Positions 45,577 to 56,122 of a stretch of 64,000 bases of DNA are shown here, piece after piece. Both the position numbers and the translations under genes were made by a program. The first letter of the stretch is position 1. The number at the start of each line of letters is the position of its first letter. Under the pieces are notes generated by a model. That model was not told the origin of the DNA, did not search any database, and worked only from the letters and a program-made list of their open reading frames with translations. Source of the stretch: Roseateles sp. (GTDB taxonomy: Bacteria; Pseudomonadota; Gammaproteobacteria; Burkholderiales; Burkholderiaceae_C); contig JACDQM010000095.1 of NCBI GenBank assembly GCA_015657635.1, positions 35,249 to 99,248 of the forward strand. The letters are read 5' to 3'.

Positions 45577-47901
45577 TCAGCCGCGTGCTGCTGACACGTC
45601 GGCCGCGGCCAGCGCCGTCATGTTGACGATGCGGCGCACCGTCGCCGACGGCGTGAGGATGTGCACCGGCGCGGCCGCACCCAGCAGGATGGGCCCGACC
45701 GTGACGCCCTGCCCGGCACTGATCTTCAGCACATTGAAGGTGATGTTGGCCGCATCCAGGCTGGGCATCACCAGCAGGTTGGCCGCGCCCTGGAGCCGGC
45801 CGCCGGGCAGATAGGTCTCGCGCACTGCGGCCGACAGCGCGGCGTCGCCATTCATCTCGCCGTCGCACTCAATGTCCGGATGCGCGGCCGAGAACAGCTC
45901 GTAGGCGCGACGCATCTTCAACGCCGAGGGCCGCTTGCTGGAGCCGAAGTTGGAGTGCGACACGAAGGCCGGCTTGGGCGGCAGGCCGAAGCGCCGAACC
46001 GCGTCGCAGGCCATGCCGGCGATCTCGGCCAGGGCCTCGGCGTCGGGCGCATCGTTGACGAAGGTGTCGGTGACGAACAGCGTCATCTGATCCAGCATCA
46101 GCGCGTTCACGGTCGCAAAGCTGCGGGCGCCGGGCTTCAGGCCGATCAGGTCGCTCACATGGTCCAGATGCTGCTCGAAGCGGCCCACCATTCCGCAGAT
46201 CAGCGCATCGGCATCGCCCAGCTTGATGGCCAGCGCGCCGATGGTGGTGTTGGAGCGGCGCACCGCCGCCTTGGCCATCTCGGGCGTGACGCCGTTGCGG
46301 CCCATCACCTGGTGATAGGTCTCCCAATACTGGCGGAAGCGCTCATCGCGGTTGGGGTCGATCACCGCGACGTCCTCGCCCAGCTTGAGGCGCAGGCCGG
46401 CGCGCTTGACGCGCATCGCGATCACCTCGGGGCGGCCGATCAGCGTGGGCTGGCACAGCCGCTCGTCCAGCGCCACCTGCACTGCGCGCAGCACGCGTTC
46501 GTCCTCACCCTCGGCAAAGATCACGCGCGCCGGCTGGCCCTGTCCGACCGCGGCCTTGGCCGCATTGAACACCGGCCGCATCAGCATGCCGGTCTGATAG
46601 ACGAAGCGCTCCAGCGACTGACGGTAGGCCGCCATGTCCTGGATGGGCCGCGTGGCCACGCCGGAGTCCGCCGCGGCCTGCGCCACCGCCGGCGCAATGC
46701 GCAGGATCAGGCGCGCATCGAAGGGCTTGGGAATCAGGTAGTCGGGGCCGAAGGACAGCTCTTCGCCCGCATAGGCAGCCGCCACCTCATCACTGGTCTC
46801 GGCCTTGGCCAATGCGGCGATCTCGCGCACGCAGGCGAGCTTCATTTCCTCGGTGATCTTGCTGGCGCCGCAATCGAGCGCGCCGCGGAAGATGTAGGGG
46901 AAGCACAGGACGTTGTTGACCTGGTTGGGATAGTCCGAACGGCCAGTGGCGATGATGCAATCCGGCCGCGCGGCCTTGGCCAGCTCGGGGCGGATCTCGG
47001 GCTCGGGATTCGCCAGCGCCAGGATGATGGGCTTGTCGGCCATGGTCTTGACCATCTCGGCCGTCAGCACGCCGGCCGCCGAGCAGCCCAGGAACACATC
47101 GGCACCCGCCACCACATCGGCCAGCGTGCGCGCGCTGGTCGTCTGGCAATAGCGGCGCTTGGATTCATCGAGCTTGGCCGCATCGGCGCGCTCGGCATGG
47201 ATCACGCCCTTGGAGTCGCACACAAACACGTTCTCGCGCGCAACGCCCAGGCCCACCATCACGTCCAGGCAGGCGATGGCCGCGGCCCCGGCGCCCGACA
47301 CCGCCACCTTCACCTGGCCGATATGCTTGCCCACCAGCTCCAGCCCGTTCAGCAGCGCGGCGCTGGAGATGATGGCCGTGCCATGCTGGTCATCGTGGAA
47401 GACCGGGATGTTCATGCGCTTCTTGAGCTCGCGCTCGATGTAGAAGCATTCCGGCGCCTTGATGTCCTCGAGGTTGATGCCACCCAGCGTCGGCTCCATC
47501 GCCGCGATGATCTCCACCAGCTTGTCGGGGTCGCGCTCGGCCAACTCGATGTCGAACACATCGATGCCGGCGAACTTCTTGAACAGGCAGCCCTTGCCTT
47601 CCATCACCGGCTTGGCCGCCAGCGGGCCGATATCGCCCAGGCCCAGCACCGCGGTGCCGTTGGTGATCACGCCGACCAGGTTGGCGCGCGAGGTGTAGTC
47701 GGCGGCCAGCGCCGGCTCCTTCTCGATGTCCAGGCAGGGATAGGCCACGCCGGGCGAGTAGGCCAGCGAGAGGTCGCGCTGGTTGGACAGGGCCTTGGTC
47801 GGCGTCACGGCGATCTTGCCGCGCGTCGGGCTGCGGTGGTAGTCCAGCGCAGCATCGCGCAAAGCGGCTTCGGCCGGCGACAGCGGCTTGCTGTTGTCCA
47901 T
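45577..47901 (-). CDS. maeB: NADP-dependent malic enzyme with phosphotransacetylase-like domain
   Basis: A 774-residue enzyme that decarboxylates malate to pyruvate with NADP reduction. The malic domain (about 1-430) has [50 protein letters not shown] and [15 protein letters not shown]. The C-terminal half (about 440-774) resembles phosphotransacetylase ([36 protein letters not shown]), a fusion known in proteobacterial MaeB that is thought to be regulatory by binding acetyl-CoA. It lies 93 bases upstream of pyk on the same strand, feeding the same pyruvate pool. Confidence 0.96.
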   Translation of the reverse strand: MDNSKPLSPAEAALRDAALDYHRSPTRGKIAVTPTKALSNQRDLSLAYSPGVAYPCLDIEKEPALAADYTSRANLVGVITNGTAVLGLGDIGPLAAKPVMEGKGCLFKKFAGIDVFDIELAERDPDKLVEIIAAMEPTLGGINLEDIKAPECFYIERELKKRMNIPVFHDDQHGTAIISSAALLNGLELVGKHIGQVKVAVSGAGAAAIACLDVMVGLGVARENVFVCDSKGVIHAERADAAKLDESKRRYCQTTSARTLADVVAGADVFLGCSAAGVLTAEMVKTMADKPIILALANPEPEIRPELAKAARPDCIIATGRSDYPNQVNNVLCFPYIFRGALDCGASKITEEMKLACVREIAALAKAETSDEVAAAYAGEELSFGPDYLIPKPFDARLILRIAPAVAQAAADSGVATRPIQDMAAYRQSLERFVYQTGMLMRPVFNAAKAAVGQGQPARVIFAEGEDERVLRAVQVALDERLCQPTLIGRPEVIAMRVKRAGLRLKLGEDVAVIDPNRDERFRQYWETYHQVMGRNGVTPEMAKAAVRRSNTTIGALAIKLGDADALICGMVGRFEQHLDHVSDLIGLKPGARSFATVNALMLDQMTLFVTDTFVNDAPDAEALAEIAGMACDAVRRFGLPPKPAFVSHSNFGSSKRPSALKMRRAYELFSAAHPDIECDGEMNGDAALSAAVRETYLPGGRLQGAANLLVMPSLDAANITFNVLKISAGQGVTVGPILLGAAAPVHILTPSATVRRIVNMTALAAADVSAARG

Positions 47902-48430
47902 CCAGGGTCTCCTGCTGATTCTTGGGCTGGCGAGCTTACTCCCGCGATTAGCGCGCCTTGATGCCGACTGCTTTGCCCCTCATGCAAAGATCGCAAGCGG
48001 TCGGCGCGGCAGGGGAAAGGTGGCTGGGTCGATGGCGAATGGCTGCATCGCGCCGCAGACATTCATGCGCGTGTCGGCGCGGGGAGCTCTGCGACGGGCT
48101 TGCTTTGCTCCATGTCCCCCGGCCTCGCTGCGCGAGCCCTCCTCCTCTACTTGCGCAAAGCAAGCCCATCACATCGCTCCCGATGCACCGGTGGCACTCC
48201 ACCGTCCGCATGCCGCCTATGGTGCGGCAGTGGTGGGCCGGGGCGATTTGCGTGAGTGAAGGAGGCGGCGGCGCGCAGCGACGGCGGGGGACTGAGCCCG
48301 GACACAAACAGTCCAGTGGACTGTTTGTGCCTGGCGAAGGCCTGGGCCGCTGGCCCAGGCATGGAGCAAATCGTCCCGGCCCGACGCTGCCTCGCGGCAG
48401 TCTTCGCAAGAGAAAGCCCCAGCACCAAAG
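47902..48430. repeat. Gene-free repeat-rich intergenic block
   Basis: Over 500 bases hold no convincing gene although several frames stay open. Two structures stand out: GGGCTTGCTTTG (48096-48107) with its exact inverse CAAAGCAAGCCC (48156-48167), and a nearly perfect palindrome, CACAAACAGTCCA / TGGACTGTTTGTG at 48303-48329. A nested CTCGC/GCGAG hairpin lies between the first pair. From memory, spurious ORFs of this kind recur in Burkholderiales genomes, which suggests a dispersed intergenic repeat; this was not checked. Confidence 0.55.
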
Positions 48431-48432
48431 GC

Positions 48433-48455
48433 AAAGGGCCCCGCAGGGCCCTTCA
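48433..48455 (-). terminator. Terminator-like hairpin after pgk
   Basis: AAGGGCCC (48434-48441) pairs perfectly with GGGCCCTT (48446-48453) around CGCA, lying 25 to 45 bases past the pgk stop. The U tract on the minus strand is short (TTTGC). Confidence 0.6.
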
Positions 48456-48477
48456 TCCATCATGCAATCCAGCGAGC

Positions 48478-49671
48478 TCAGCCGTTCGCCCGCTTCGCCA
48501 GAATCTCAAACGCCGGCAGCGTCTTGCCTTCCAGCACTTCCAGGAAGGCACCGCCGCCGGTGGAGATGTAGCCCACGTCCTTTTCGATGCCGTACTTGGC
48601 GATCGCGGCCAGCGTGTCGCCGCCGCCGGCGATCGAGAAGGCACTGCTCTCGGCGATCGCGCGGGCCACCGTTTCGGTGCCCTTGGCGAAAGCATCGAAC
48701 TCGAACACGCCCACCGGGCCGTTCCAGACGATGGTGCCGGCGGCCTTCAGCTGCTCGGCCAGGATGGCTGCAGTCTTCGGGCCGATGTCCAGGATCAGGT
48801 CGTCATCGGCCACCTCATTGGCGGCCTTCACGGTGGCCGCTGCATCAGCCGAGAAGCTCTTGGCGCACACCACGTCGACCGGAATCGGCACTGCTGCGCC
48901 GCGCGCCTTCATCGCATCGATCACGGCCTTGGCTTCGCCCACCAGATCCGGTTCGGCCAGCGACTTGCCGATGGACAGGCCCGCGGCCAGCATGAAGGTG
49001 TTGGCGATGCCGCCGCCGACGATCAAGCCGTCCACCTTGTCGGACAAGGCCTTCAGGATGGTCAGCTTGGTCGACACCTTGGAGCCGGCCACGATGGCCA
49101 CCAGCGGGCGCTTCGGTGCGGCCAGGGCCTTGCTGATCGCGTCGATCTCGGCCGCCAGCAGCGGGCCGGCGCAGGCGATCTTGGCGAACTGCGCGATGCC
49201 GTAGGTCGTGCCCTCGGCACGGTGTGCGGTACCGAAGGCGTCGTTGACGTAGATGTCGCACAGCGCGGCCATCTGCTGCGCCAGCGCTTCGTTGTTCTTC
49301 TTCTCGCCCTTGTTGACGCGGCAGTTCTCCAGCATCACCAGCTGGCCCGGCGCCACGTTCACGCCGCCCACCCAGTCAGCCAGCACGGGAATCTCGCGGC
49401 CCATCAGCTCGCCCATGCGCTGGGCGACCGGCGCCAGCGAGTCCTCAGGCTTGAACTCGCCTTCGGTGGGGCGGCCCAGGTGCGAGGTCACCATCACCGC
49501 AGCGCCGGCCTTCAGCGCCATCTCGATGCAGGGGATGGACGCGCGGATGCGGGTGTCTTCGGTGATGTGGCCGGCATCGTCCTGCGGCACATTGAGGTCG
49601 GCACGGATGAAGACGCGCTGGCCGGCCACCTTGCCGGCGGCGACCAGATCAGAGAAACGCAGAACGTTCAT
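48478..49671 (-). CDS. pgk: Phosphoglycerate kinase
   Basis: A 397-residue glycolytic enzyme transferring phosphate from 1,3-bisphosphoglycerate to ADP. Marks are [27 protein letters not shown], the [12 protein letters not shown] basic patch, [14 protein letters not shown] and the nucleotide-site [17 protein letters not shown]. The C-terminal [12 protein letters not shown] loop closes the active site. The upstream strand partner is the azlCD pair, 92 bases away. Confidence 0.98.
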   Translation of the reverse strand: MNVLRFSDLVAAGKVAGQRVFIRADLNVPQDDAGHITEDTRIRASIPCIEMALKAGAAVMVTSHLGRPTEGEFKPEDSLAPVAQRMGELMGREIPVLADWVGGVNVAPGQLVMLENCRVNKGEKKNNEALAQQMAALCDIYVNDAFGTAHRAEGTTYGIAQFAKIACAGPLLAAEIDAISKALAAPKRPLVAIVAGSKVSTKLTILKALSDKVDGLIVGGGIANTFMLAAGLSIGKSLAEPDLVGEAKAVIDAMKARGAAVPIPVDVVCAKSFSADAAATVKAANEVADDDLILDIGPKTAAILAEQLKAAGTIVWNGPVGVFEFDAFAKGTETVARAIAESSAFSIAGGGDTLAAIAKYGIEKDVGYISTGGGAFLEVLEGKTLPAFEILAKRANG

Positions 49672-49763
49672 GGGCGGGGGTCTCGATTGGAGTTGGAAGG
49701 TCGGTGGCGCTCAGGCAGAGCAAAGAATGCAATGCAGGCGCCCTGCCCTCAAGCTTACCAAGC

Positions 49764-50093
49764 TCACCAACCCAGGCCGATGCGCAGGATCAGCATCACC
49801 GCCGTGCCGCTGACGATGGTGCCCAGGATGCCGCGCTTCCAGAAGAAGTAGGCCGTGCCCACGGCCACCGCAAACAGCCGTGCGTCTTTCCAGGTGTCGA
49901 TCAGCTGCCCGTTGCTCATCACGATCTCGGGCACGATCACCGCCGCCAGCGCGGCCAGCGGTGCATAACGCAGGCCTTGCTTGGCCCAGTCGGGCATCGG
50001 CAACTCGCGCTTGGGGATCATGAAGAAGGCCCGTGTCAGCAGCGTGATCAGCCCCATGCCGACAATGCCCAGCGCCATCAGCCATTCACTCAT
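49764..50093 (-). CDS. azlD: AzlD-family branched-chain amino acid export subunit
   Basis: A 109-residue membrane protein with about four hydrophobic segments (MALGIVGMGLITLLTRAFFMI, YAPLAALAAVIVPEIV, LFAVAVGTAYFFW and TIVSGTAVMLILRIGLGW). Small AzlD subunits pair with AzlC to export branched-chain amino acids or analogues. The ATG at 50093 overlaps the azlC stop (ATGA), confirming the pair. Confidence 0.9.
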   Translation of the reverse strand: MSEWLMALGIVGMGLITLLTRAFFMIPKRELPMPDWAKQGLRYAPLAALAAVIVPEIVMSNGQLIDTWKDARLFAVAVGTAYFFWKRGILGTIVSGTAVMLILRIGLGW

Positions 50094-50815
50094 TGCGAAG
50101 ACTCCCGGCTGGCCGGTTGCCAGCGCTCGATCAGCAGGCCGGCAGCCACGGCGGCCGCAATCGCCACCACGATATTGAGCCGCAGCGGCAGCGCATAGGC
50201 GGCCACCGCCGCACAGCCGGCCACCGCCGCGCTGACCCAGGTCTTGTAGTCGGACAGCAGCGAGTAGCTCAGCCCCAGCAAGGCCAGCACGCCGGCAAAG
50301 CCCAGGCCCCATTGCGTGGGCACCCGGTCGGCCAGCACGATGCCCAGGATCGAGGGCACCTGCCAGGCGGTCCAGTTCAGCGCCACGCCGCCCCAGAAGT
50401 AGGGGCGCTGCTCCGGCGCCGGCACCGGCTCAGGGAAGCGGCGCAGAAAGGCCACGTAGTTGAGGTCAGCCGCGAAGTAGCCGATGCGCAGGCGGCTGAG
50501 CAGCGGCAGATGGCCGAAGTACAGGCGCCATTGCGCGCTGAAGATCACGAAACGCAGGTTGACGCAGAAGGCGGTGGCCCACAGCACCCACAAGGGCGCA
50601 CCGGCGGCCAGCAGCGGCAGCGCGGCCAGTTGCGAGCTGCCAGCAAACACCACCAGGCTCATCAGCAGGGCCAGCGGCATCGACAGGCCGCTCTTGATCA
50701 TCGCCACGCCGGTGACCAGGCCCCAGGCCGAAATGCCCAGCGTGATGCCGGCCATATCGCGTGCGCCGCGGCGAAATTCGGGGTGTCGGATCAGGGCGCC
50801 AAGCTCGGAACTCAT
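50090..50815 (-). CDS. azlC: AzlC-family branched-chain amino acid export subunit
   Basis: A 241-residue membrane protein with several hydrophobic helices. The family signature is around SAWGLVTGVAMIKSGLSMPLALLMSLVVFAGSSQLAALPLL and AFCVNLRFVIFSAQW. The ATG at 50815 (MSSELG) is preferred; an ATG at 50836 would add seven residues and no ribosome site decides between them. It is coupled to azlD. AzlCD exporters are often controlled by a neighbouring Lrp-type regulator, but none is next to it here. Confidence 0.9.
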   Translation of the reverse strand: MSSELGALIRHPEFRRGARDMAGITLGISAWGLVTGVAMIKSGLSMPLALLMSLVVFAGSSQLAALPLLAAGAPLWVLWATAFCVNLRFVIFSAQWRLYFGHLPLLSRLRIGYFAADLNYVAFLRRFPEPVPAPEQRPYFWGGVALNWTAWQVPSILGIVLADRVPTQWGLGFAGVLALLGLSYSLLSDYKTWVSAAVAGCAAVAAYALPLRLNIVVAIAAAVAAGLLIERWQPASRESSQ

Positions 50816-50869
50816 GTGCCCATTGTCGGGCTTCATGCCCACCCGGCCCGGGCAGGCGTGCGCTGTGCG

Positions 50870-51619
50870 TCAGTTGCCCAGCTTGCGCACCGTGCCGCTG
50901 CCGGCCACCGAGCTGCTGACTTCGGGCGAGCCGACATAGCGCACATCGCCGGAGCCGGCGATGCTGACCTTGAGTTGCTTGGTGGCCTGCACGCGGGCAT
51001 CGCCGGAGCCCGCGATGCTGACTCGGACTTCATCGGCGAGCAGCTCGGTGGTCTTGACGTCCCCGCTGCCCGCCACCGAAACCCTCAGGCTGTTGACGCG
51101 CCCCTTGGCCTCGACATTGCCCGAACCCGCCACCGAGAAGGTCGCCTGTTCGCTGTACAGCTGGGCCAAGCTGACGTCGCCTGAGCCGCCGATGCTGACG
51201 TCCAGCTGCGGCGTCTTCATGGCCTCGACCTGCACATCGCCGGACCCGCCGATCGAGATCTTCTTCAGCACCACCATGTCGACCACCAGCAGGATGGGCC
51301 GCTCGCTGGACAAGTGATAGCCCTTCTTGGGGCGCACCTCCAGGGTGCTGCCGTTCAGCTCGGTTTCGATATAGGGCAGCAGATTGCGATCGGCCTTCAA
51401 CTCCACGGCGTTCGTGCTGGCCTGCCGCACCCGCAGCTTGAAGTTGCCACTCAGCGCAATGCCATCAAAGCTGCCCGGGTTGCGGTTTTCGGTGGCGATG
51501 TCGCCCGTGCCTTGCACGCGCTCGCCCTTGCCGAAGTTCCAGGTCCAGGCCTGGGCGCCACCGGCCACGGCCAGGCCGGCTCCGAGCAGCGTGACAAGGG
51601 CAATACGGCGTGCGTGCAT
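50870..51619 (-). CDS. Secreted DUF2807 (GIN-domain) protein with GSGD repeats
   Basis: A 249-residue exported protein. A signal peptide (1-24, ending AQA-W) leads to WNFGKGERVQGTGDIATENR and a beta-helix made of roughly 20-residue turns, each marked by GSGD or GSGN: SIGGSGDVQVEAM, SIGGSGDVSLAQL, SVAGSGNVEAKGR, SVAGSGDVKTTEL, SIAGSGDARVQAT, SIAGSGDVRYVGS and a final SVAGSGTVRKL. Seven units are visible. DUF2807 proteins are periplasmic or surface beta-helices of unknown role. It is transcribed with the neighbours on the same strand, but spacing (150 bases to the next gene) gives no clear operon. Confidence 0.87.
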   Translation of the reverse strand: MHARRIALVTLLGAGLAVAGGAQAWTWNFGKGERVQGTGDIATENRNPGSFDGIALSGNFKLRVRQASTNAVELKADRNLLPYIETELNGSTLEVRPKKGYHLSSERPILLVVDMVVLKKISIGGSGDVQVEAMKTPQLDVSIGGSGDVSLAQLYSEQATFSVAGSGNVEAKGRVNSLRVSVAGSGDVKTTELLADEVRVSIAGSGDARVQATKQLKVSIAGSGDVRYVGSPEVSSSVAGSGTVRKLGN

Positions 51620-51768
51620 GGCGGGCTCCAAATCGGTGGTTGATAGGCTGCATCCTGCCCGCCAGCACCGAGTGCGCCCAGCGGCGCGCGACCATTTGCA
51701 GAATTTGAGGCCCCAGTTGCCGCAGCACGGTGCCGGACGTCAGGGCGCGCACGCCGCGCTGCCGTGCC

Positions 51769-52134
51769 TCAGCGACTCTTGGATGCGGCCGCCTTGGGTT
51801 TGGGCTCGACCGCCTCTTCCTCGTCGTCCTTGGGCTTCTTGGCCTCAGGACGCGGCACAACCGGTGCCACACCTTCGAGCTTGTTCTCGCGCATGTACTC
51901 GTCCATCTCGCGCCAGCCGGCATGGACGGCCGCCCGCTGCGCCTTGGGATTCAGCACATAGCAATCCTCGATGGCGCGCATCGCGTGCCTGCAGGCGCTG
52001 CCAATCGCCTTGCCATCTGCTTCCTTGGCGGCGGCGACCTTGGCCGGGTCTTCAATGCCCAATTGCTCGCAGCCGCCCAGCAGGGCGGCGCCGACGACCA
52101 GCAGGCTGGTCTTGAGCAACACAGAGATCTTCAT
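51769..52134 (-). CDS. Small lipoprotein, function unknown
   Basis: A 121-residue lipoprotein. The signal ends in lipobox LGGC at residue 22, followed by EQLGIEDPAKV. The mature part has two Cys (SACRHAMRAIEDCYVL) able to form one disulfide, then WREMDEYMRENKLEGV and a long charged, Lys/Pro/Glu-rich tail. The tail suggests an unstructured arm reaching into the periplasm. The family is not recognised; similar small lipoproteins occur near htpX in related genomes as far as I recall, but this is unverified. Confidence 0.7.
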   Translation of the reverse strand: MKISVLLKTSLLVVGAALLGGCEQLGIEDPAKVAAAKEADGKAIGSACRHAMRAIEDCYVLNPKAQRAAVHAGWREMDEYMRENKLEGVAPVVPRPEAKKPKDDEEEAVEPKPKAAASKSR

Positions 52135-52174
52135 GCCAAGGCTATCGGCGCGCGGCCGCGGTTCTTGAGGTGCT

Positions 52175-53023
52175 TCAGCGCTGACGCGCCAGGGCCATCA
52201 GGCGCTCGATGCGCTCTTCCGTCGCCGGATGGGTGCTGAACAAGCCCTTGATGCCACCGCCGGAGAGCGGATTCATGATCATCATCTGCGCGGTCTCGGG
52301 GTGGCGTTCGGCCGCCTCCAGAGGGATGCCCTGGGCATAGCGGTGGATCTTGTCCAGCGCTGAGGCCAGCGCCGCCGGGTCGCCGGAAATCTCGGCACCG
52401 CCGCGATCAGCCTCGAACTCGCGGGCACGGCTGATCGCCATCTGGATCAGGCTGGCGGCAATCGGCGCCAGAATCATCACCAGGATGCTGACGATGGGGT
52501 TGGCCGGGCGGCCCTCGCTGTCGCGGCCGCTGAAGATCATCGCGAAGTTGGCCAGCATCGAGATCGCGCCCGCCATGGTGGCGCTGATGGTGCTGATCAG
52601 GATGTCGCGGTGCTTCACATGCGCCAGTTCATGCGCCATCACGCCGCGCAGTTCGCGCTCGGACAGCACGCGCATGATGCCGGTCGTGGCAGCGACCGCC
52701 GCATGCTCGGGGTTGCGTCCTGTTGCAAAGGCGTTGGGCGCGTCTTCCTGGATGATGTAGACCTTGGGCATCGGCAGCTGCGCCTTGTCGGCCAGCTCGC
52801 GCACCATGCGATAGAACTGCGGCGCCGAGGTCTCGTCGACCTCCTGCGCGTTGTACATCTTCAGCACCATCTTGTCCGAGAACCAGTAGCTGAAGAAGTT
52901 CATGCCCAGCGCCACGAGCAGCGCGATCATCATGCCCTGCTGTCCGCCCAGCACCGAACCGATCGCCATGAACAGCGCGGTAATGGCAGCCATCAGGATG
53001 GCGGTCTTCATCAGATTGAACAT
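52175..53023 (-). CDS. htpX: Membrane zinc protease HtpX
   Basis: A 282-residue inner-membrane M48 protease that removes misfolded membrane proteins. Two N-terminal hydrophobic segments (about 5-25 and 30-50) lead to the zinc motif HELAHVKH and a downstream Glu in [13 protein letters not shown]. Two further hydrophobic segments ([15 protein letters not shown] and [17 protein letters not shown]) lie between. The ATG at 53023 has GGAG seven bases upstream. It is usually induced by envelope stress through Cpx or sigma-32; no operator is visible. Confidence 0.95.
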   Translation of the reverse strand: MFNLMKTAILMAAITALFMAIGSVLGGQQGMMIALLVALGMNFFSYWFSDKMVLKMYNAQEVDETSAPQFYRMVRELADKAQLPMPKVYIIQEDAPNAFATGRNPEHAAVAATTGIMRVLSERELRGVMAHELAHVKHRDILISTISATMAGAISMLANFAMIFSGRDSEGRPANPIVSILVMILAPIAASLIQMAISRAREFEADRGGAEISGDPAALASALDKIHRYAQGIPLEAAERHPETAQMMIMNPLSGGGIKGLFSTHPATEERIERLMALARQR

Positions 53024-53093
53024 CGGTTCACTCCAACAGTCAGGGTTCGGGGGCAATTCCCCAAGGGCACATTTGTGGGCGCCAGGCGCCAAT

Positions 53094-54074
53094 TCAAGCG
53101 CGCGAGGTGGCCTCGACGGCGCTGAATGTAGCGCCAAGTGCCACCGGACGTGCTTGCAGGAATACCTTGGCCGGCATGCGCTTGCCACCGGCGCGCTGCA
53201 ACTCCCGCAGGCGCAAGGCCTGTTCGCCGCAAGCCACCGTGATGCCCGCATCGTCAACGGCCAGCACCGTGCCAGGCAATCCCTGACCCTCACAGAGCTC
53301 GGCGCTCCATATCTTGATCGCCTCGCCGTCGAGCTGCGCCAGGCCGCCGGGGAAGGGATCGAAGGCACGCAGGCGCCGCTCGATCAGCGCCGCCGACTGC
53401 GCCCAGTCGATGGCCGATTCGCTCTTCTCGATCTTGTGCGCGTAGCAGACACCCGCCTCGGGCTGCGGCGTGCGGGTCAGTCCACCGCAGGCGGCCAGCT
53501 CCAGCGCCTCGACGATCAGCCGCCCGCCCAGCGCCGCCATCCGGTCATGCAGGGTCGCGGTCGTGTCTTCCGGGCGGATCGCCTGCTGCTCGACCAGCAG
53601 CATGTCGCCGGTGTCCAGGCCCGCATCCATCTGCATGATGGTGATGCCGGTCTCGGCATCACCCGCCTCGATGGCCCGGTGAATCGGCGCCGCGCCGCGC
53701 CAGCGCGGCAGCAGCGAGGCGTGAATGTTCAGGCAGCCCAGGCGCGGCAGGTCCAGCACCCATTGCGGCAGGATCAAGCCATAGGCGGCGACCACCATCA
53801 CATCCGCACCCGCGGCAAGCAGCGCCTCGCGCGCTGCAGCCGCCTCCTCAGGGTACTTGCCGTCCAGGCGCAGGCTGCGCGGCTGCGCAACGGCCATGCC
53901 CTGGGCGACCGCAAATTGCTTGACCGGCGAGGCCTGCAGCTTCATGCCGCGGCCGGCCGGGCGATCGGGCTGGGTCAGCACCAGGGGCACATCGAACCCG
54001 GCTTCGTGCAGGCGCTGCAGCGCCTCCTTGGCGAATTCCGGCGTGCCGGCGAAGACGACGCGCAGGCGGGCCAT
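53094..54074 (-). CDS. fmt: Methionyl-tRNA formyltransferase
   Basis: A 326-residue enzyme that formylates initiator Met-tRNA using 10-formyl-THF. Marks are [16 protein letters not shown], the folate site [30 protein letters not shown] and [11 protein letters not shown]. The C-terminal OB-like domain is present. Its start overlaps the def stop by one base, so the pair is translationally coupled, the normal def-fmt operon. The C-terminal tail ([16 protein letters not shown]) is variable. Confidence 0.97.
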   Translation of the reverse strand: MARLRVVFAGTPEFAKEALQRLHEAGFDVPLVLTQPDRPAGRGMKLQASPVKQFAVAQGMAVAQPRSLRLDGKYPEEAAAAREALLAAGADVMVVAAYGLILPQWVLDLPRLGCLNIHASLLPRWRGAAPIHRAIEAGDAETGITIMQMDAGLDTGDMLLVEQQAIRPEDTTATLHDRMAALGGRLIVEALELAACGGLTRTPQPEAGVCYAHKIEKSESAIDWAQSAALIERRLRAFDPFPGGLAQLDGEAIKIWSAELCEGQGLPGTVLAVDDAGITVACGEQALRLRELQRAGGKRMPAKVFLQARPVALGATFSAVEATSRA

Positions 54075-54598
54075 CAGCGGCGACGCGCGTACTGCTCGTC
54101 TTCGCGCTGCTTCTTGACCATCTTGGTCTTGATGCGTTCGCGCTTGAGCGGACTGAGGTATTCGACAAAGACCTTGCCCATCAGGTGGTCCATCTCATGC
54201 TGCACGCACACGGCCAGCAGGCCTTCGGCCTCGAACTCGTGCGGCTGGCCGTCGCGCCCCAAAGCACGCACCGTCACGCGGGCATGGCGCTTGACCTTGT
54301 CATAGGTGGCGGGCACCGACAGGCAGCCTTCTTCGCCCTCCTTGATCTCCTCGCTGGTCGCGATCAACTCGGGGTTGATCAGCACGCGCGGTTCATTGCG
54401 CCCCTCGGAGGTGTCGATGACGACGATGCGCTCATGCACGTCGATCTGCGTGGCAGCCAGGCCGACGCCTTCGGCCGCATACATGGTTTCAAGCATGTCA
54501 TCGACCAGCTGGCGGACGCGATCATCGACCGCCGCGACCGGCTTGGCCACCGTGTGCAGGCGGGGATCGGGGAACTTCAGGATGTTCAGGAGGGCCAT
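54074..54598 (-). CDS. def: Peptide deformylase
   Basis: A 174-residue metalloenzyme that removes the formyl group from new proteins. The three motifs are [16 protein letters not shown] and the metal-binding [12 protein letters not shown]. The [14 protein letters not shown] start is typical. It is the first gene of def-fmt; the 289-base stretch to the divergent LysM gene holds both promoters but nothing else convincing. Confidence 0.97.
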   Translation of the reverse strand: MALLNILKFPDPRLHTVAKPVAAVDDRVRQLVDDMLETMYAAEGVGLAATQIDVHERIVVIDTSEGRNEPRVLINPELIATSEEIKEGEEGCLSVPATYDKVKRHARVTVRALGRDGQPHEFEAEGLLAVCVQHEMDHLMGKVFVEYLSPLKRERIKTKMVKKQREDEQYARRR

Positions 54599-54887
54599 CG
54601 GTGTCGTCGTTCAGGTCGGCCACTTGCGGCAGCCGGCGCTGTGGATTGCGCACAACGCATGTTTGTAAGTGCTTGCAAGAGCGGCAATGCTCCCGCTTCA
54701 TCGATTGCGACCCCGCCCGGTTTAGGGGCAGAATCGTCGCCAGCAGTGGGGATTTTCGCCGATCTTGGCGCTTGCCTGCCCGTTGGGGGTTTGAAACCCT
54801 TCGGCAGCCCCATCCACCAACGATGATGTCTGACCAGATGGCGCCGCGCGACTCGACCTGCGCGGGCACTGTGCGGGAGAGTTCTTG
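54599..54887. promoter_or_regulatory. Divergent promoter region of def-fmt and the LysM gene
   Basis: A 289-base gene-free stretch between two divergent units. Several short frames are open but none has a ribosome site or recognisable product. The middle is richer in A+T (about 54640-54710) than the flanks, where a promoter may lie. No clear terminator or riboswitch is seen. Confidence 0.45.
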
Positions 54888-56087
54888 ATGACCCAGAGGC
54901 GGCCCCTTCGACCCTTCCCTTCGGCGGCTCGCGCCGGCCTGAGCACCATCAGCGCCGCACTGGCCCTGAGCCTGGGCAGCAGTGCCGCCTGGTCCTCCAG
55001 CTATCCCGTCACCGCTGAGCAGCGCCAGACCGCCGAGCGCGTGGCGCAGGCGGGCGTGCCCTTGTCCGAGCTGGCCGACAAGGCGCCGGATTCGCACACC
55101 GTCAAGCCCGGCGACACGCTGTGGGCCATTTCCTCGCTCTTCCTGAAGAGCCCATGGCGCTGGCCCGAGCTCTGGGGCATGAACCGCGACCAGATCGCCA
55201 ATCCACACCTGATCTACCCGGGTCAGGTGCTGCTGCTGGTCAAGTCCAACGGGCGCGCCACGCTGCAGCTGGCCCAGGATCGATCAGCCGGCGGCGATGC
55301 TGCCGGCCAGCAGACCGTCAAGCGCTCGCCGCAGGTGCGCAGCAGTGCGCTGTCTGCCAGCGCCATCAATGCCATCCCTCAGCACCTGATCGAACCCTTC
55401 CTCAACGAGGCGGTCGTGTTCGACAACGAAGCGCTGGCGCTGGCACCGCGCATCGTCGCTGCGCAGGAAGGCCGCGTGCTGCTGACGGCCGGGGATCTGG
55501 CCTACGCGCGGGGCGACCTCAGCCAGGCCACCGACTACCGCGTGTTCCGCCAGACCCGCCCGCTGCGTGACCCGACGACCGGAGAGGTGCTGGGCCACGA
55601 GGCCACCTATCTGGGCAATGCCGAGCTGAAGCGCCCCGCCGAGGATCGCCCGCTGGCCGATGGCAAGGTCGAGACCGTGCCGGCCACCCTGGCCATCCGG
55701 AACGTGCGCCTTGAGATCGGCGTCGGTGATCGCCTCTCACCCGTGCCGCAACGCAACTTCAGCCGCTATGTCCCGCATGCGCCAGCGCAGGACATCGCCG
55801 GCCAGATCATCTCGATCTACGGCGACGCGCTGACAGCGGGGCAGAACCAGATCGTCGCGCTCAACCGCGGCAAGCAGGACGGCCTGGAGCGCGGCCATGT
55901 GCTGGCCCTGTGGCAGGACGGCCGGCGCATGCTGGACCGCACCGGCGTCAAGGCCGAGGACATCAAGCTGCCGAACGAGCGTCACGGCACACTGTTCGTG
56001 TTCCAGGTCTATGAGCGCGTGTCCTACGCCTTGATCCTCTCGGTCCAGCAGCCTGTCGGGCCTGGCGACCGCTTCACCCAACCCTGA
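54888..56087 (+). CDS. LysM peptidoglycan-binding periplasmic protein
   Basis: A 399-residue exported protein. A basic start and hydrophobic core (about 15-37) form a signal peptide ending near SAAWSSS. A LysM domain (about 70-120) reads HTVKPGDTLWAISSLFLKSPWRWPELWGMNRDQI then LIYPGQVLLL. The rest (about 140-399) is a beta-rich region of unknown fold with repeated conserved stretches such as LLTAGDLAYARG and FQVYERVSYALIL. GGGAGAG six bases before ATG 54888 sets the start. The position between def-fmt and dprA is usual in Burkholderiales. Confidence 0.9.
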   Translation: MTQRRPLRPFPSAARAGLSTISAALALSLGSSAAWSSSYPVTAEQRQTAERVAQAGVPLSELADKAPDSHTVKPGDTLWAISSLFLKSPWRWPELWGMNRDQIANPHLIYPGQVLLLVKSNGRATLQLAQDRSAGGDAAGQQTVKRSPQVRSSALSASAINAIPQHLIEPFLNEAVVFDNEALALAPRIVAAQEGRVLLTAGDLAYARGDLSQATDYRVFRQTRPLRDPTTGEVLGHEATYLGNAELKRPAEDRPLADGKVETVPATLAIRNVRLEIGVGDRLSPVPQRNFSRYVPHAPAQDIAGQIISIYGDALTAGQNQIVALNRGKQDGLERGHVLALWQDGRRMLDRTGVKAEDIKLPNERHGTLFVFQVYERVSYALILSVQQPVGPGDRFTQP

Positions 56088-56122
56088 GGGCGGCAGCCCT
56101 CGCCCACGGCCGGCTGACGGCG

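Noticed and set aside
45661..47961. A 766-codon open frame opposite maeB
   Set aside because: It is a shadow of the malic enzyme gene with His/Arg/Gln-rich, domain-free sequence, as expected antisense to a high-GC gene.
48147..48456. Overlapping open frames on both strands in the maeB-pgk gap
   Set aside because: They have no ribosome sites, span inverted repeats and have low-complexity composition. They are explained by the repeat structure.
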